Shown in pieces: positions 15,885 to 24,691 of a stretch of DNA of 30,948 nt. How positions within the stretch are numbered: the first letter of the stretch is position 1; every line of letters begins with the position of its first letter. The translations under genes were made by a program, and so were the position numbers. Under the pieces are notes generated by a model, which searched no databases, was not told where the DNA came from, and was given only the letters and a program-made list of their open reading frames with translations. The DNA is from an uncultured Porphyromonas sp. (GTDB lineage: Bacteria > Bacteroidota > Bacteroidia > Bacteroidales > Porphyromonadaceae). The stretch spans positions 1 through 30,948 of the forward strand of contig CAMFNC010000101.1 of the NCBI GenBank assembly GCA_945965245.1, in the 5' to 3' direction.

Positions 15885-18278
15885 ATGAACTTCGCCGAAA
15901 TCTGCATTATCAAGCGTGATGGCAAAAAAGAGGACTTCTCTTTCAGTAAAATCAAGAATGCCGTGGCCAAGGCTTTTGTGGCCACCGGAAGGCATGAAGA
16001 CGACAAGCGCATAGCCGAAATTACCGCAGCCGTAGCCAATCGGTTCGACAAAACCACCATCTCCGTGGAGGAAATACAAGACCTCGTGGAGGCGGAACTC
16101 ATGAAAGTGGAACCCGAAGTAGCCAAAAAATACATCATCTACCGCGAGTGGCGCAACCGCGAACGCGAGCGCAAAACCAAGATGAAGCAGGTAATGGACG
16201 GCATTGTGGCCATCGACAAAAACGATGTCAATCTGAGCAATGCCAATATGTCTGCCCATACCCCGGCCGGACAGATGATGACCTTTGCCAGCGAAGTAAC
16301 CAAAGATTACACCTTTAAATATCTGCTCTCCAAGACCGATGGCGAAGCACATCTCTTGGGCGATATTCACATCCACGACCTTGACTATTATCCCACCAAA
16401 ACCACCACTTGTATCCAATACGACCTCGGCGACCTCTACGAGCGCGGCTTCCATACCAAAAACGGCAGCATCCGACCGCCACAGAGCATACAGAGCTATG
16501 CCACTCTGGCCACAATCATCTTCCAAACCAACCAAAATGAGCAACACGGCGGACAGTCCATACCGGCTTTCGACTTCTTCATGGCTCCCGGCGTTCGGAA
16601 AACCTATATCAAGCAATTGGCAGCTGCCATTGACTTCTATCAGCAAATCCGGCATCATGACGGTTCTTCGGAAAAAGAAATCCGGCAAATTTTAGAGCAT
16701 TCTTTGCCCGACATCAAACCCACGACAGCCGAACTCAAGCATCTTACGCTTTGCCTCCAAAACGCCAGTATCGTTATTGACGAAGCCACCATGCATTTAC
16801 TGGCCGAACGTGCCCTCCACAATACACGTCGCGACACACATCAGGCCATGGAGGGTTTTATCCACAACCTCAATACCATGCACTCCCGCGGAGGCAATCA
16901 GGTGGTTTTCAGTTCGGTCAATTACGGTACCGATACCTCGCCCGAAGGCAGAATGGTCATCGAAGAGCTACTTCGCGTTACCGTAGAGGGGCTGGGCAAT
17001 CAGGGCGAAGTGCCTGTATTTCCCATTCAGATATTCAAGGTCAAAGACGGAGTATCTTATTCCGAGCGCGATATGGAACACGCCATGGCAGACTTCGAAG
17101 CGGCTTTGGCTGGTCTGATTCCTTTCGAAGCTCCCAACTTCGACCTCCTGCTAATGGCTTGCAGCACCACGGCTAAAGCATTATTCCCGAACTTCATGTT
17201 CCTTGACACATCATTCAACAGGCACGAGTTGTGGCATGCCAATGACCCCAAACGCTACAAATATGAAGTGGCAACCATGGGATGCCGCACACGTGTTTTC
17301 GAAAATCTGAATGGCGAAAAAACCTCACTGGGGCGTGGCAACCTTTCGTTCACCACCATGAATTTGCCTCGATTGGCCATCGAAGCCAAAATCAAGGCAC
17401 AGCAGCTATCCGTGGAGCGCGACAACGACAATGAAATACAGCGGCGAGCCGAAGAAATCTTCTACGATAGTGTGCGCCGTACTGCAGAAAAGATAGCCGA
17501 GCAGCTCAAACGCAGATACGAATACCAGCGCACTGCTCTGGCACGCCAATTCCCATTCATGATGGGTAACGATGTTTGGAAAGGTGGTGCAGCCGTCAAT
17601 CCGTCGGAAGATGTGGGCGATGTGATCAAGAGTGGTACTTTGGGCATCGGTTTCATCGGCGGACACAATGCCATGATGGCACTCTATGGCGTGGGGCACG
17701 GCTCTTCCGATAAATCATGGAATACACTCTATCATGCCGTGGAAATCATGAATGAGGTGGTGAACCAATACAAAGAGAAATATGGTCTGAATTATTCCGT
17801 ACTGGCCACTCCTGCCGAGGGACTGAGCGGACGGTTTACACGCCTCGACCGCAAACGCTATGGCATCATACCGGGTGTCAATGACAAAGAATACTATGTC
17901 AATTCTTTCCACGTGGATGTGCGCGAGGAAATCGGCATAGTCGAAAAAATCAAAAGAGAAGCTCCTTTCCATGCCATCACACGTGGCGGACATATCACCT
18001 ACGTGGAGTTGGACGGAGAGGCTAAAAAGAACGTGCGTGCCATCGCAAAAATCGTGCGGGTGATGCATGACGAAGGGATTGGTTATGGCTCCATCAATCA
18101 TCCCATCGACTCCTGCAACCACTGTGGCTATAAGGGCGTGATATACAATCGCTGCCCCATCTGCAACAGCGAAAATATCCGCCGTATGCGACGCATCACG
18201 GGCTACCTTACGGGCGATTTGAGTTCATGGAACTCAGCAAAAAAAGCAGAAGAACGCGATCGCGTCAAGCACCACTAA
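15885..18278 (+). CDS. nrdD: Anaerobic ribonucleoside-triphosphate reductase (class III)
   Basis: This 797-residue glycyl-radical enzyme makes deoxyribonucleotides from ribonucleoside triphosphates without oxygen and without B12. The N-terminus is an ATP-cone regulatory domain (about residues 1-100). The C-terminus has the zinc site CNHC followed by CPIC and the glycyl-radical loop RRITGYL with G773. The final WNSAKKAEERDRVKH is typical. ATG 15885 fits the family start MNFAEICIIKRDGK. An ATG at 15834 lies in the preceding terminator's T-run edge and is unlikely. The activase gene nrdG follows 48 bases later. Confidence 0.96.
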   Translation: MNFAEICIIKRDGKKEDFSFSKIKNAVAKAFVATGRHEDDKRIAEITAAVANRFDKTTISVEEIQDLVEAELMKVEPEVAKKYIIYREWRNRERERKTKMKQVMDGIVAIDKNDVNLSNANMSAHTPAGQMMTFASEVTKDYTFKYLLSKTDGEAHLLGDIHIHDLDYYPTKTTTCIQYDLGDLYERGFHTKNGSIRPPQSIQSYATLATIIFQTNQNEQHGGQSIPAFDFFMAPGVRKTYIKQLAAAIDFYQQIRHHDGSSEKEIRQILEHSLPDIKPTTAELKHLTLCLQNASIVIDEATMHLLAERALHNTRRDTHQAMEGFIHNLNTMHSRGGNQVVFSSVNYGTDTSPEGRMVIEELLRVTVEGLGNQGEVPVFPIQIFKVKDGVSYSERDMEHAMADFEAALAGLIPFEAPNFDLLLMACSTTAKALFPNFMFLDTSFNRHELWHANDPKRYKYEVATMGCRTRVFENLNGEKTSLGRGNLSFTTMNLPRLAIEAKIKAQQLSVERDNDNEIQRRAEEIFYDSVRRTAEKIAEQLKRRYEYQRTALARQFPFMMGNDVWKGGAAVNPSEDVGDVIKSGTLGIGFIGGHNAMMALYGVGHGSSDKSWNTLYHAVEIMNEVVNQYKEKYGLNYSVLATPAEGLSGRFTRLDRKRYGIIPGVNDKEYYVNSFHVDVREEIGIVEKIKREAPFHAITRGGHITYVELDGEAKKNVRAIAKIVRVMHDEGIGYGSINHPIDSCNHCGYKGVIYNRCPICNSENIRRMRRITGYLTGDLSSWNSAKKAEERDRVKHH

Positions 18279-18326
18279 CGATTCACACGGTGCTCCAAGA
18301 AAATGTAATGAGTAGGTAAAAAACTT

Positions 18327-18806
18327 GTGAACTACTTATTTACTTATCCTGAGACCATAGTGGATGGTGATGGCATACGCTTCGCCATCTACTTATCAGG
18401 ATGCAGGCATGCCTGCCCCGGGTGTCACAATCGGGAGAGTTGGGACCCTCGGGGAGGCTGTTTGCTTAGCGAAGAAGTCTTGGAGGGCTTTATCCGACAA
18501 ATCAATGCCAATCCGCTGCTGGACGGTATCACCGTGAGTGGCGGCGACCCTTTTTACCATCCATCCGAACTTTTGCACCTGCTGCGTACCCTCAAGGCAC
18601 GTACGGGCATGAATATATGGTGTTATACCGGCTATACTTACGAAACCTTGCGGGCTGATGCCGTGTTGGCAGCACCACTTGCATATATTGATGTGCTTAT
18701 TGATGGTCGTTTCGACTCTTCCTTGGCAGACCCCACGCTCAACTATCGTGGCAGCAGCAATCAGCGCATCCTCCACCTTCATCGAGGCATCGCCTTAAAT
18801 ATCTGA
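18327..18806 (+). CDS. nrdG: Anaerobic ribonucleotide reductase activating protein
   Basis: This 159-residue radical SAM activase uses SAM and a [4Fe-4S] cluster to generate the glycyl radical on NrdD. The cluster motif C-X3-C-X2-C is in SGCRHACPGC (residues about 29-38), and TVSGGDPF supplies the SAM-binding region. Length is normal for NrdG. The likely start is GTG 18327, since no ATG gives the conserved MNYLFTYPETIVDGDG opening. It is paired with nrdD upstream. Confidence 0.95.
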   Translation: MNYLFTYPETIVDGDGIRFAIYLSGCRHACPGCHNRESWDPRGGCLLSEEVLEGFIRQINANPLLDGITVSGGDPFYHPSELLHLLRTLKARTGMNIWCYTGYTYETLRADAVLAAPLAYIDVLIDGRFDSSLADPTLNYRGSSNQRILHLHRGIALNI

Positions 18807-18848
18807 TTTTCAATTATTTAAAAACACTCGCAATTTACCTGAAAAATT

Positions 18849-18944
18849 CATGTACAAATTGATTTTATTTTATATATAAAACGAGCGCAATTTATGCATA
18901 AATTGAATTTGATTTATGCATAAAATTTCAGCCCTATCCGAAAC
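18849..18944. repeat. Palindromic intergenic repeat, copy 3 (compound)
   Basis: Two TTTATGCATAAA palindromes at 18891-18902 and 18913-18924 are followed by the tail TTTCAGCCCTATCCGAAAC shared with copy 2. The left part, ATATATAAAACGAGCGCAAT, resembles the reverse complement of the left part of copy 1. This copy therefore combines both orientations. It lies between nrdG and the small transcription unit at 18960-19176. The rest of the 18807-19226 intergenic region holds the promoters, small ORF and terminator listed separately. Confidence 0.65.
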
Positions 18945-18959
18945 ATACAAAATACGACC

Positions 18960-18990
18960 TTGGCAAAGTGTTTTTCGTTCCATAACTTTG
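18960..18990 (+). promoter_or_regulatory. Promoter of a small transcription unit before galM
   Basis: TTGG beginning at 18960 and TAACTTTG at 18983-18990 are about 20 bases apart, a good Bacteroidetes promoter. Transcription would start near 18997, just before a 36-codon ORF and a terminator, and about 230 bases before galM. Confidence 0.65.
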
Positions 18991-19006
18991 CAATCATTGG
19001 TAATCA

Positions 19007-19117
19007 ATGAAAAACAGAACGATTATTATAACCAAGGAAAGAAGAAATAAATCCTACTATATTGGACATTGTGCTGCCGATGTACACTTCTTTCAGGTGT
19101 TTGCACTTACTTATTGA
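19007..19117 (+). CDS. Possible 36-residue small protein
   Basis: ATG 19007 opens a 36-codon frame ending in TGA at 19115-19117. It encodes a basic N-terminal half (MKNRTIIITKERRNK) and a more aromatic C-terminal half with one cysteine. It is not recognisable. What argues for it is its position inside a complete small unit: promoter at 18960-18990, ORF, terminator-like hairpin at 19141-19176, with the next promoter for galM after that. The transcript of about 180 bases could equally be a non-coding RNA. With a start only about 10 bases into the transcript, translation would be nearly leaderless. Confidence 0.3.
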   Translation: MKNRTIIITKERRNKSYYIGHCAADVHFFQVFALTY

Positions 19118-19140
19118 GCTTTTTTAAGATATTTTAGAGC

Positions 19141-19176
19141 GGGGGCTGTGGCATGATGGGTGCAGTCCCTTTTTTG
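19141..19176 (+). terminator. Terminator-like hairpin upstream of galM
   Basis: GGGGCTG (19142-19148) pairs with CAGTCCC (19163-19169, one G-U) across a 14-base loop, followed by six T residues. It would end the small unit at 18997-19176 before galM's own -7 box. Confidence 0.6.
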
Positions 19177-19178
19177 CA

Positions 19179-19186
19179 TATCTTTG
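19179..19186 (+). promoter_or_regulatory. Candidate -7 box of the galactose operon
   Basis: TATCTTTG matches TAnnTTTG and lies about 40 bases before the galM start at 19227. No TTTG is found at the -33 position, so it may be weak or need an activator. Confidence 0.5.
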
Positions 19187-19226
19187 GATAAACAATTGAT
19201 TTGTAACCTGCTTACCGAACCCGTTT

Positions 19227-20315
19227 ATGAACCATCTGAACCAACAACGGATAGATCCCAAACGCTTCGAAGGAGTTATCGAAAGTAAGAACATAAGACT
19301 TTTTACTCTGCAAAATGCCCACGGTGCCACGGCGCAAATCATGAACCACGGAGGCAAATTGGTATCGCTCTATGTGCCCGATGCCCAAGGGATGCTGCGG
19401 GATGTGGTTATCGGACACGATAGCTTGGAGGAATATCTGAACTCCGAGGAGACGTACTTCGGTGCCATCTGCGGCAGGTATGCCAATCGAATAGCCGAAG
19501 GACGCTTTGCTTTGGATGGGAAATCTTATACGCTGCCCGTGAATAACGGTTCTAACTGTCTGCATGGCGGACTTCGCGGTTTTAATGCCGTGGCTTGGGA
19601 TGCCGAACAACTCTCCGAGCGGAGCCTGCGGCTACACTATCTCTCGCCGGATGGTGAAGAGGGATTCCCCGGTAATTTGGATATATGTGTAACCTATACG
19701 CTGACGGATGACCATGAACTGGCCATCGAATACGAAGCCGTGACGGATAAGCCCACCGTGCTCAATCTGACCCATCATGCTTATTTCAATCTGTCGGGCA
19801 ATGGCGATACCTCCATTTTGGATCACATACTCCAAATTCATGCTGCCGAATATCTACCCACCGACGATACCGCCATTCCGCTTGGCAAACCCGAACCTGT
19901 GGCGGGTACGCCCATGGACTTTACCGAGCCTACAGCCATCGGTCTGCGCATCAATGAACCCACCGACCAGCTGCGTTGGGCGCGAGGATATGACCATACC
20001 TATATCTTGAATAAGCCGTTGGGACAATTGGGGCCGGCGGCACAGGTAACTTCACCCCAAAGCGGCATCGTGATGACGGTCTATACCGACCAACCCGGAG
20101 TGCAACTCTATACGGGCAACTGGATGAGCGGCAATATGCACGGCAAACACGATGCCCGCTACCCTGCCCGCGCTGCTTTCTGTTTGGAAACACAGCACTA
20201 TCCCGATAGTCCCAATCATCCGGAGTATCCCTCCACACGCCTCAACCCGGGAGAAACATTCGGCAGCACCACGGTATATGCCTTTTCCACTGCTAATCAA
20301 TCAATCCCAAAATAA
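19227..20315 (+). CDS. galM: Aldose 1-epimerase (galactose mutarotase)
   Basis: This 362-residue enzyme interconverts the alpha and beta anomers of galactose and glucose, supplying alpha-D-galactose to galactokinase. Catalytic elements are visible: H113 in NCLHGGLRGF, the histidine of THHAYFNLSG (183-184), and E321 in CLETQHYPDSPNHP. No clear signal peptide is seen, so it is probably cytoplasmic. It begins a three-gene operon in which the transporter gene starts two bases after its stop. Together with galK it forms a galactose uptake and activation pathway. No transferase (galT) or epimerase (galE) gene is nearby. Confidence 0.96.
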   Translation: MNHLNQQRIDPKRFEGVIESKNIRLFTLQNAHGATAQIMNHGGKLVSLYVPDAQGMLRDVVIGHDSLEEYLNSEETYFGAICGRYANRIAEGRFALDGKSYTLPVNNGSNCLHGGLRGFNAVAWDAEQLSERSLRLHYLSPDGEEGFPGNLDICVTYTLTDDHELAIEYEAVTDKPTVLNLTHHAYFNLSGNGDTSILDHILQIHAAEYLPTDDTAIPLGKPEPVAGTPMDFTEPTAIGLRINEPTDQLRWARGYDHTYILNKPLGQLGPAAQVTSPQSGIVMTVYTDQPGVQLYTGNWMSGNMHGKHDARYPARAAFCLETQHYPDSPNHPEYPSTRLNPGETFGSTTVYAFSTANQSIPK

Positions 20316-20317
20316 CT

Positions 20318-21721
20318 ATGACACAAACCAAAAATGCAGGCGGCACAACCAATTACCTGATGCCGTTTATCCTGATGGTGGTGCTGATGTCGCTCATCGG
20401 TCTCATCACCAATCTGAACCAACAATTCCAAGCACCGATGAAGGCTGCCTACCTGATTATGGGAGGCGACAAGACCAATACACTCACGGTGCTGCTCAAC
20501 TTCTCTTTTTTCCTGGCTTATCTGGTCATGGGGCCATCCACCTCACGCTATGTGGAGCGCAATGGCTACAAGCGTTCGCTCATCTTCGGGCTCTGCATCC
20601 TTATAGCAGCTTTCGGGCTGTATGAGCTTTCGGCTTATATCTTCGACACGGTGGATTTGCCCAAATTCCAAGCCTCCATTCAAGAAGCCAAATCCATCAT
20701 AGCCCTTCAGGCCGACAGTATTGACTCGATGAAAGCATTGGCTGCCGAAACAGGCAATTTCGAATTGATTTTGACCAAAACGGGAGAGTTTGCATCGCTC
20801 AAGTATCTGCATAACATCGTACTGCCCATCGCTTATTACATTTTCCTCTTTGCAGCATTTGTGGCCGGTACCGCACTAACCTATTTGCAGGCCGTGGTCA
20901 ATCCTTACATTGTGGCTTGCGATGTGAGGGGCACTTCCGGTGTGCAGCGCCAGAGCATTTCCGGTGCAGGTAATAGCACCATGACCACGGTGGGTCCGCT
21001 ATTGGTGGCTTATCTGATATTCCGTGGCAAAAGCGGTCTGGACATCGACATCACATCGCTCTATGTACCCATTCTATTGCTCATCGTCTTGGTGGCTGTG
21101 ATCATCTTCGTGCTCAAAGCCATTAACCTGCCAGCCATTGCTGCCACAGAAAAAAAAGAGGGCGAGGTGCTGGAAAAGAGTATCTGGAGCTTCTCACATT
21201 TGGTATTGGGTGTGTTTGCCATCTTTGCCTATGTGGGTGTGGAAGTGGCTGTGGGTGCCAATATCAACCTCTTTGCCGAAGACCAAGGCTACAGCCTCAA
21301 GGTGGCGGCTCAGATGGCTTCGTATTATTGGCTCGGTCTCTTGGTGGGTCGCCTTGTCAGTAGCGTGCTCAGCAAGGTGAGTGCCAATGCCCAGCTGGTG
21401 GTGGCATCCATCGGTGCCGGCATATTGGTTACACTGGGTATGGTAACCAATAATCCCTGGATTCTGGTAGGAGCAGGACTTTTCCACTCCATCATGTGGC
21501 CTGCCATTTTCTCCCTCGCCATCGACAAATTGGGTAAATACACCTCCAAGGGTACCGGTTTGCTGATGATGGGCGTGGTGGGTGGCGCCATATTGCCACT
21601 GTTGCAAGGTATTGCCGCCGATGTGATGGGCTGGCAGTGGACTTGGATTATCGTGGTGGTAGGCGAAGCTTATCTGCTCTACTATGCGTTATTCGGCTAT
21701 AAAGTGAAACAACTCCCATAG
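20318..21721 (+). CDS. MFS sugar transporter, glucose/galactose (FHS) family
   Basis: This 467-residue inner-membrane permease belongs to the fucose-galactose-glucose:H+ symporter group of the major facilitator superfamily. About twelve hydrophobic segments are visible. The N-terminus has the sugar-pocket pattern LITNLNQQFQAPMKAAY (about 29-45), and ASYYWLGLLVGRLVSS marks the second half. A hydrophilic, helix-like insertion of about 55 residues (roughly 110-165) sits between two early membrane helices. From memory, Bacteroidales members have such a loop. The substrate is probably galactose, given galM and galK on either side, with glucose also possible. Confidence 0.9.
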   Translation: MTQTKNAGGTTNYLMPFILMVVLMSLIGLITNLNQQFQAPMKAAYLIMGGDKTNTLTVLLNFSFFLAYLVMGPSTSRYVERNGYKRSLIFGLCILIAAFGLYELSAYIFDTVDLPKFQASIQEAKSIIALQADSIDSMKALAAETGNFELILTKTGEFASLKYLHNIVLPIAYYIFLFAAFVAGTALTYLQAVVNPYIVACDVRGTSGVQRQSISGAGNSTMTTVGPLLVAYLIFRGKSGLDIDITSLYVPILLLIVLVAVIIFVLKAINLPAIAATEKKEGEVLEKSIWSFSHLVLGVFAIFAYVGVEVAVGANINLFAEDQGYSLKVAAQMASYYWLGLLVGRLVSSVLSKVSANAQLVVASIGAGILVTLGMVTNNPWILVGAGLFHSIMWPAIFSLAIDKLGKYTSKGTGLLMMGVVGGAILPLLQGIAADVMGWQWTWIIVVVGEAYLLYYALFGYKVKQLP

Positions 21722-21731
21722 GCCCATTTTT

Positions 21732-22886
21732 ATGGATATTACAGCTGTTCAAGCGGCTTTTTCCCGACGATTTGAGGGCACGCCGTTTCTCTACACATCG
21801 CCCGGACGTATCAATCTGATTGGCGAGCATACCGACTATAACGGCGGTTTCGTATTTCCCGGAGCCATAGACAAGGCCATGGTGGCTGCCATCCGGCTGA
21901 ACGACAAAAACTTGGTACGTGCTTATGCACTTGATTTGAATCGTTATGCCGAGTTTGGTCTGACTGAGGAAGAGGCTCCTGCCGAATCGTGGGCGCGTTA
22001 TATCTTCGGCGTATGCCGGGAGATGGATAAGCACGGCTATCGGACGCAAGGCTTCGATACGGTCTTTGCCGGCGATGTGCCTCCAGGTGCCGGTATGAGC
22101 TCTTCGGCAGCTTTGGAAAGCACATTTGCCTTTGCTCTGAACGACCTTTTGCAACAGCAGATACCGCCATTTGAGTTGGCTCAAATCGGTCAGGCCACCG
22201 AACACAACTACTGCGGCGTGAAGTGCGGTATAATGGATCAGTTTGCCAGCATCTTCGGAAAGGCAGGTAAATTAATGTGTCTTGATTGCAGGGATATGAG
22301 TTATCGGTACTACCCTTTCAATCCCAAAGGCTATCGACTGGTACTATTGGATACCTGTGTCAAGCACGAATTGGCAAGCAGCGCATACAACCAACGGCGC
22401 GAGAGCTGCGAGCGTGTGGTGGCGGCAATGGCGGCACACAACCCCGAAGTCAAACTGCTGCGCGATGCCGATATGGAGCTTCTCCATCAGGTGAAACACG
22501 AAGTGAGTGCAGAAGACTATATGCGTGCCGAGTATGTGATAGCCGAAACAAACCGTGTACTGGACGTGGCTGATGCACTCAATGTCGGTGATTACGAAAC
22601 TGTGGGTGCCAAGATATATGAAACCCATGATGGCATGAGCCGACTCTATGAAGTGAGCTGCCCCGAATTGGACTTCCTAAATCACGTGGCGCGACAATGT
22701 GGAGTGACCGGCAGTCGGGTGATGGGTGGTGGCTTTGGCGGCTGCACCATCAATCTGGTCAAAGAGGGTCTGTATGAAGGTTTCATCCGTGAGGCCAAAC
22801 GCCGCTTTGCTGAGCATTTCGGTCACGAACCCAAAGTTTATGATGTGGTTATCTCCGATGGCGCACATCGCATCGACCCAGCGTAG
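21732..22886 (+). CDS. galK: Galactokinase
   Basis: This 384-residue GHMP kinase phosphorylates alpha-D-galactose to galactose 1-phosphate with ATP, the entry to the Leloir pathway. The galactokinase signature GRINLIGEHTDYNGG is at 25-39, the ATP-binding VPPGAGMSSSAALE at about 116-129, the catalytic aspartate at D169 in CGIMDQF, and the third motif MGGGFGGCT near 332-340. Length is typical. It is the last gene of the galactose operon, 10 bases after the transporter, and is followed by a strong terminator. Confidence 0.97.
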   Translation: MDITAVQAAFSRRFEGTPFLYTSPGRINLIGEHTDYNGGFVFPGAIDKAMVAAIRLNDKNLVRAYALDLNRYAEFGLTEEEAPAESWARYIFGVCREMDKHGYRTQGFDTVFAGDVPPGAGMSSSAALESTFAFALNDLLQQQIPPFELAQIGQATEHNYCGVKCGIMDQFASIFGKAGKLMCLDCRDMSYRYYPFNPKGYRLVLLDTCVKHELASSAYNQRRESCERVVAAMAAHNPEVKLLRDADMELLHQVKHEVSAEDYMRAEYVIAETNRVLDVADALNVGDYETVGAKIYETHDGMSRLYEVSCPELDFLNHVARQCGVTGSRVMGGGFGGCTINLVKEGLYEGFIREAKRRFAEHFGHEPKVYDVVISDGAHRIDPA

Positions 22887-22913
22887 CACATCATAGCTGC
22901 ACCATATCCCATT

Positions 22914-22963
22914 CATATCGGGGGTCGGACTTTTCAGTCGTTTCCGACTCCCGATATGTTTTT
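22914..22963 (+). terminator. Strong intrinsic terminator after galK
   Basis: CATATCGGGGGTCGGA (22914-22929) pairs with TCCGACTCCCGATATG (22943-22958), 16 pairs with one G-U, followed by five T residues. It lies 27 bases after the galK stop. Confidence 0.93.
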
Positions 22964-23185
22964 ATGAATAAACTTTACTTACAAATAGCCATGTGCCGTA
23001 ATTATACCTTCCAAATAGACTTGGAAGATTACAGAGTGAAGAAGATGTACCTTTCGGAAGACGATGTATCTTCTTTTGCCCAAAAAGGTAAGTTGAGCTA
23101 TGTATCCTCCGTTGCTTTCCATCCGGAAAGTCGGTTGATTGTGGTGGGTGCACTCTACGGCACACTCTACTTCTTCCGTTATTGA
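22964..23185 (+). pseudogene. 73-codon ORF, possible C-terminal beta-propeller remnant
   Basis: An open frame starts directly at the T run of the galK terminator and ends 10 bases before the rodA stop, which faces it. The sequence (VKKMYLSEDD, then YVSSVAFHPESRLIVVGALYGTLYFF) resembles the last blade of a WD40 or TolB-like six-bladed propeller. A complete propeller would need several hundred residues, and nothing upstream in frame supports one. No promoter motif is visible. It may be a decayed fragment or a chance ORF, and I do not assign a function. Confidence 0.3.
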
Positions 23186-23195
23186 TAACATGGGG

Positions 23196-24662
23196 TTAGA
23201 CTTTGGCGGCTTTGTCGCGTGCATCCAGTCCCAAAAAGACAAACAGCAGCAGTGAAAATCCCCAAAGGGATGACCCTCCATAACTGAAAAACGGTAGTGG
23301 TATGCCGATTACGGGTACTAAACCGATGACCATGCCCACATTGACAAAGAGGTGGAATAGCAAAATACCCGCCACGGAATATCCGAAGACGCGCGAAAAG
23401 ACTTTCTCCTGCCGTTCTGCCAAGATGCAAAGGCGCAAAATCAGCGTGGCATAGCCCGTAAGCAGGAGAATGCATCCTACGAAGCCCTGCTCCTCGCCCA
23501 CGGTGCAGAAGATGAAATCGGTGGCTTGTTCGGGCACATAGTTCAGTTTGGTCTGTGTGCCCTGCAGGAACCCTTTTCCTGTCAGTCCGCCCGAACCGAT
23601 AGCGATTTTGCTCTGATCCACATTATAACCATTACCTCGATAGTCTTCCTCGATGTTCAACGCCACTTTGATGCGAGTTTGTTGGTGTGGCTCCAAAATC
23701 TCGCCGAAGATATAGTTCACCGAAAAGAAATATATGGCACTGCCCACGATGAAGAGCGAGAGCATGAAGAAAGGCATATAGTAATGACGCAGTGCCAGCA
23801 AGAGTAGCAGAATAAACAGTAGCACATTCATGCCCAACAGCACAAAGCTGATATCCCATCCCCAAAGCAGACAAAGCATTACGCCCACAATGAGTATGCC
23901 GGCTGAACTAAGCCCCACAATCTGCCAGAAGTGACGCGGCAGTCGTCGGGCATACAGTCGGATACCTGCCATGGTAAAAGTCAGGATGAGCAGCCCTATC
24001 ATAAAATAATCTGCACGTGTATGTTGCCACCAGATTTTATCTTCTAAAACAAGCGCAACCACAAAAAAGACCACGGCGGCAAAAGCCAGCGATAGCAGAC
24101 TGCCAGTCATCCCCTCGCGATAGAGTACCAGAAAAAAGGCGGCAAAGACCAGAGCCGACCCCGTTTCGCTCTGCAAGAGAATGAGCAGCATGGGGGTCAT
24201 GACGATGCCGAAAACCAACAGATAAGAACGAAGAGAGCGGATGTGGAATTCATACTTGCCCAATAGCCACGCCAGCATCATGGCAGTGGAGAGTTTTGCA
24301 AATTCCGCAGGTTGCAAGCGCAGCGGTCCGATTACCAACCAACTGTGCGACCCTTTGATATTGGGTGCCACGAATATGGTAACTGCCAGCAGAAGCAACA
24401 TGAAAATATAGAAATATGGAGCCACATTTTCCAGAAATTCCGTATCAATGAGCAAGGCGGCATAGCCCAGCAACAGAGCCAATCCTATCCAAATCAGCTG
24501 CATGGTGGGGCGGCTGCCGAACTGAAAGAGGGCATGAAGGTCGAAATCGTATGAGGCACCGCAGATGGTTACCCATCCAGCCATGACCAATAGCAGATAA
24601 AGTATGGCGGTGAACCAGTCGATATGACGCAGAGGAGTACTGTTTTTGGCAGATGAAATCAT
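23196..24662 (-). CDS. rodA: Rod-shape SEDS peptidoglycan glycosyltransferase RodA
   Basis: This 488-residue polytopic inner-membrane protein of the SEDS family polymerises lipid II glycan strands during cell elongation, together with PBP2. About ten or more membrane segments are visible. The family region includes GSHSWLVIGPLRLQPAEFAK (about 104-123), GGLTGKGFLQGTQTKLNYVPEQATDFIF (in the second half), and VIGIPLPFFSYGGSS near the C-terminus. It is longer than E. coli RodA (370) because of extra membrane segments in the middle, as seen in other Bacteroidetes to my recollection. It is the last gene of the mre-mrd cluster, 29 bases after mrdA. Confidence 0.95.
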   Translation of the reverse strand: MISSAKNSTPLRHIDWFTAILYLLLVMAGWVTICGASYDFDLHALFQFGSRPTMQLIWIGLALLLGYAALLIDTEFLENVAPYFYIFMLLLLAVTIFVAPNIKGSHSWLVIGPLRLQPAEFAKLSTAMMLAWLLGKYEFHIRSLRSYLLVFGIVMTPMLLILLQSETGSALVFAAFFLVLYREGMTGSLLSLAFAAVVFFVVALVLEDKIWWQHTRADYFMIGLLILTFTMAGIRLYARRLPRHFWQIVGLSSAGILIVGVMLCLLWGWDISFVLLGMNVLLFILLLLLALRHYYMPFFMLSLFIVGSAIYFFSVNYIFGEILEPHQQTRIKVALNIEEDYRGNGYNVDQSKIAIGSGGLTGKGFLQGTQTKLNYVPEQATDFIFCTVGEEQGFVGCILLLTGYATLILRLCILAERQEKVFSRVFGYSVAGILLFHLFVNVGMVIGLVPVIGIPLPFFSYGGSSLWGFSLLLFVFLGLDARDKAAKV

Positions 24663-24691
24663 GACAAGAAGTAAGTTCCGAGGCGTGAAGT

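Noticed and set aside
18997..19176. 6S RNA at the small unit before galM
   Set aside because: Size is near that of 6S RNA, but the two ends are not complementary and no long central-bubble hairpin is visible.
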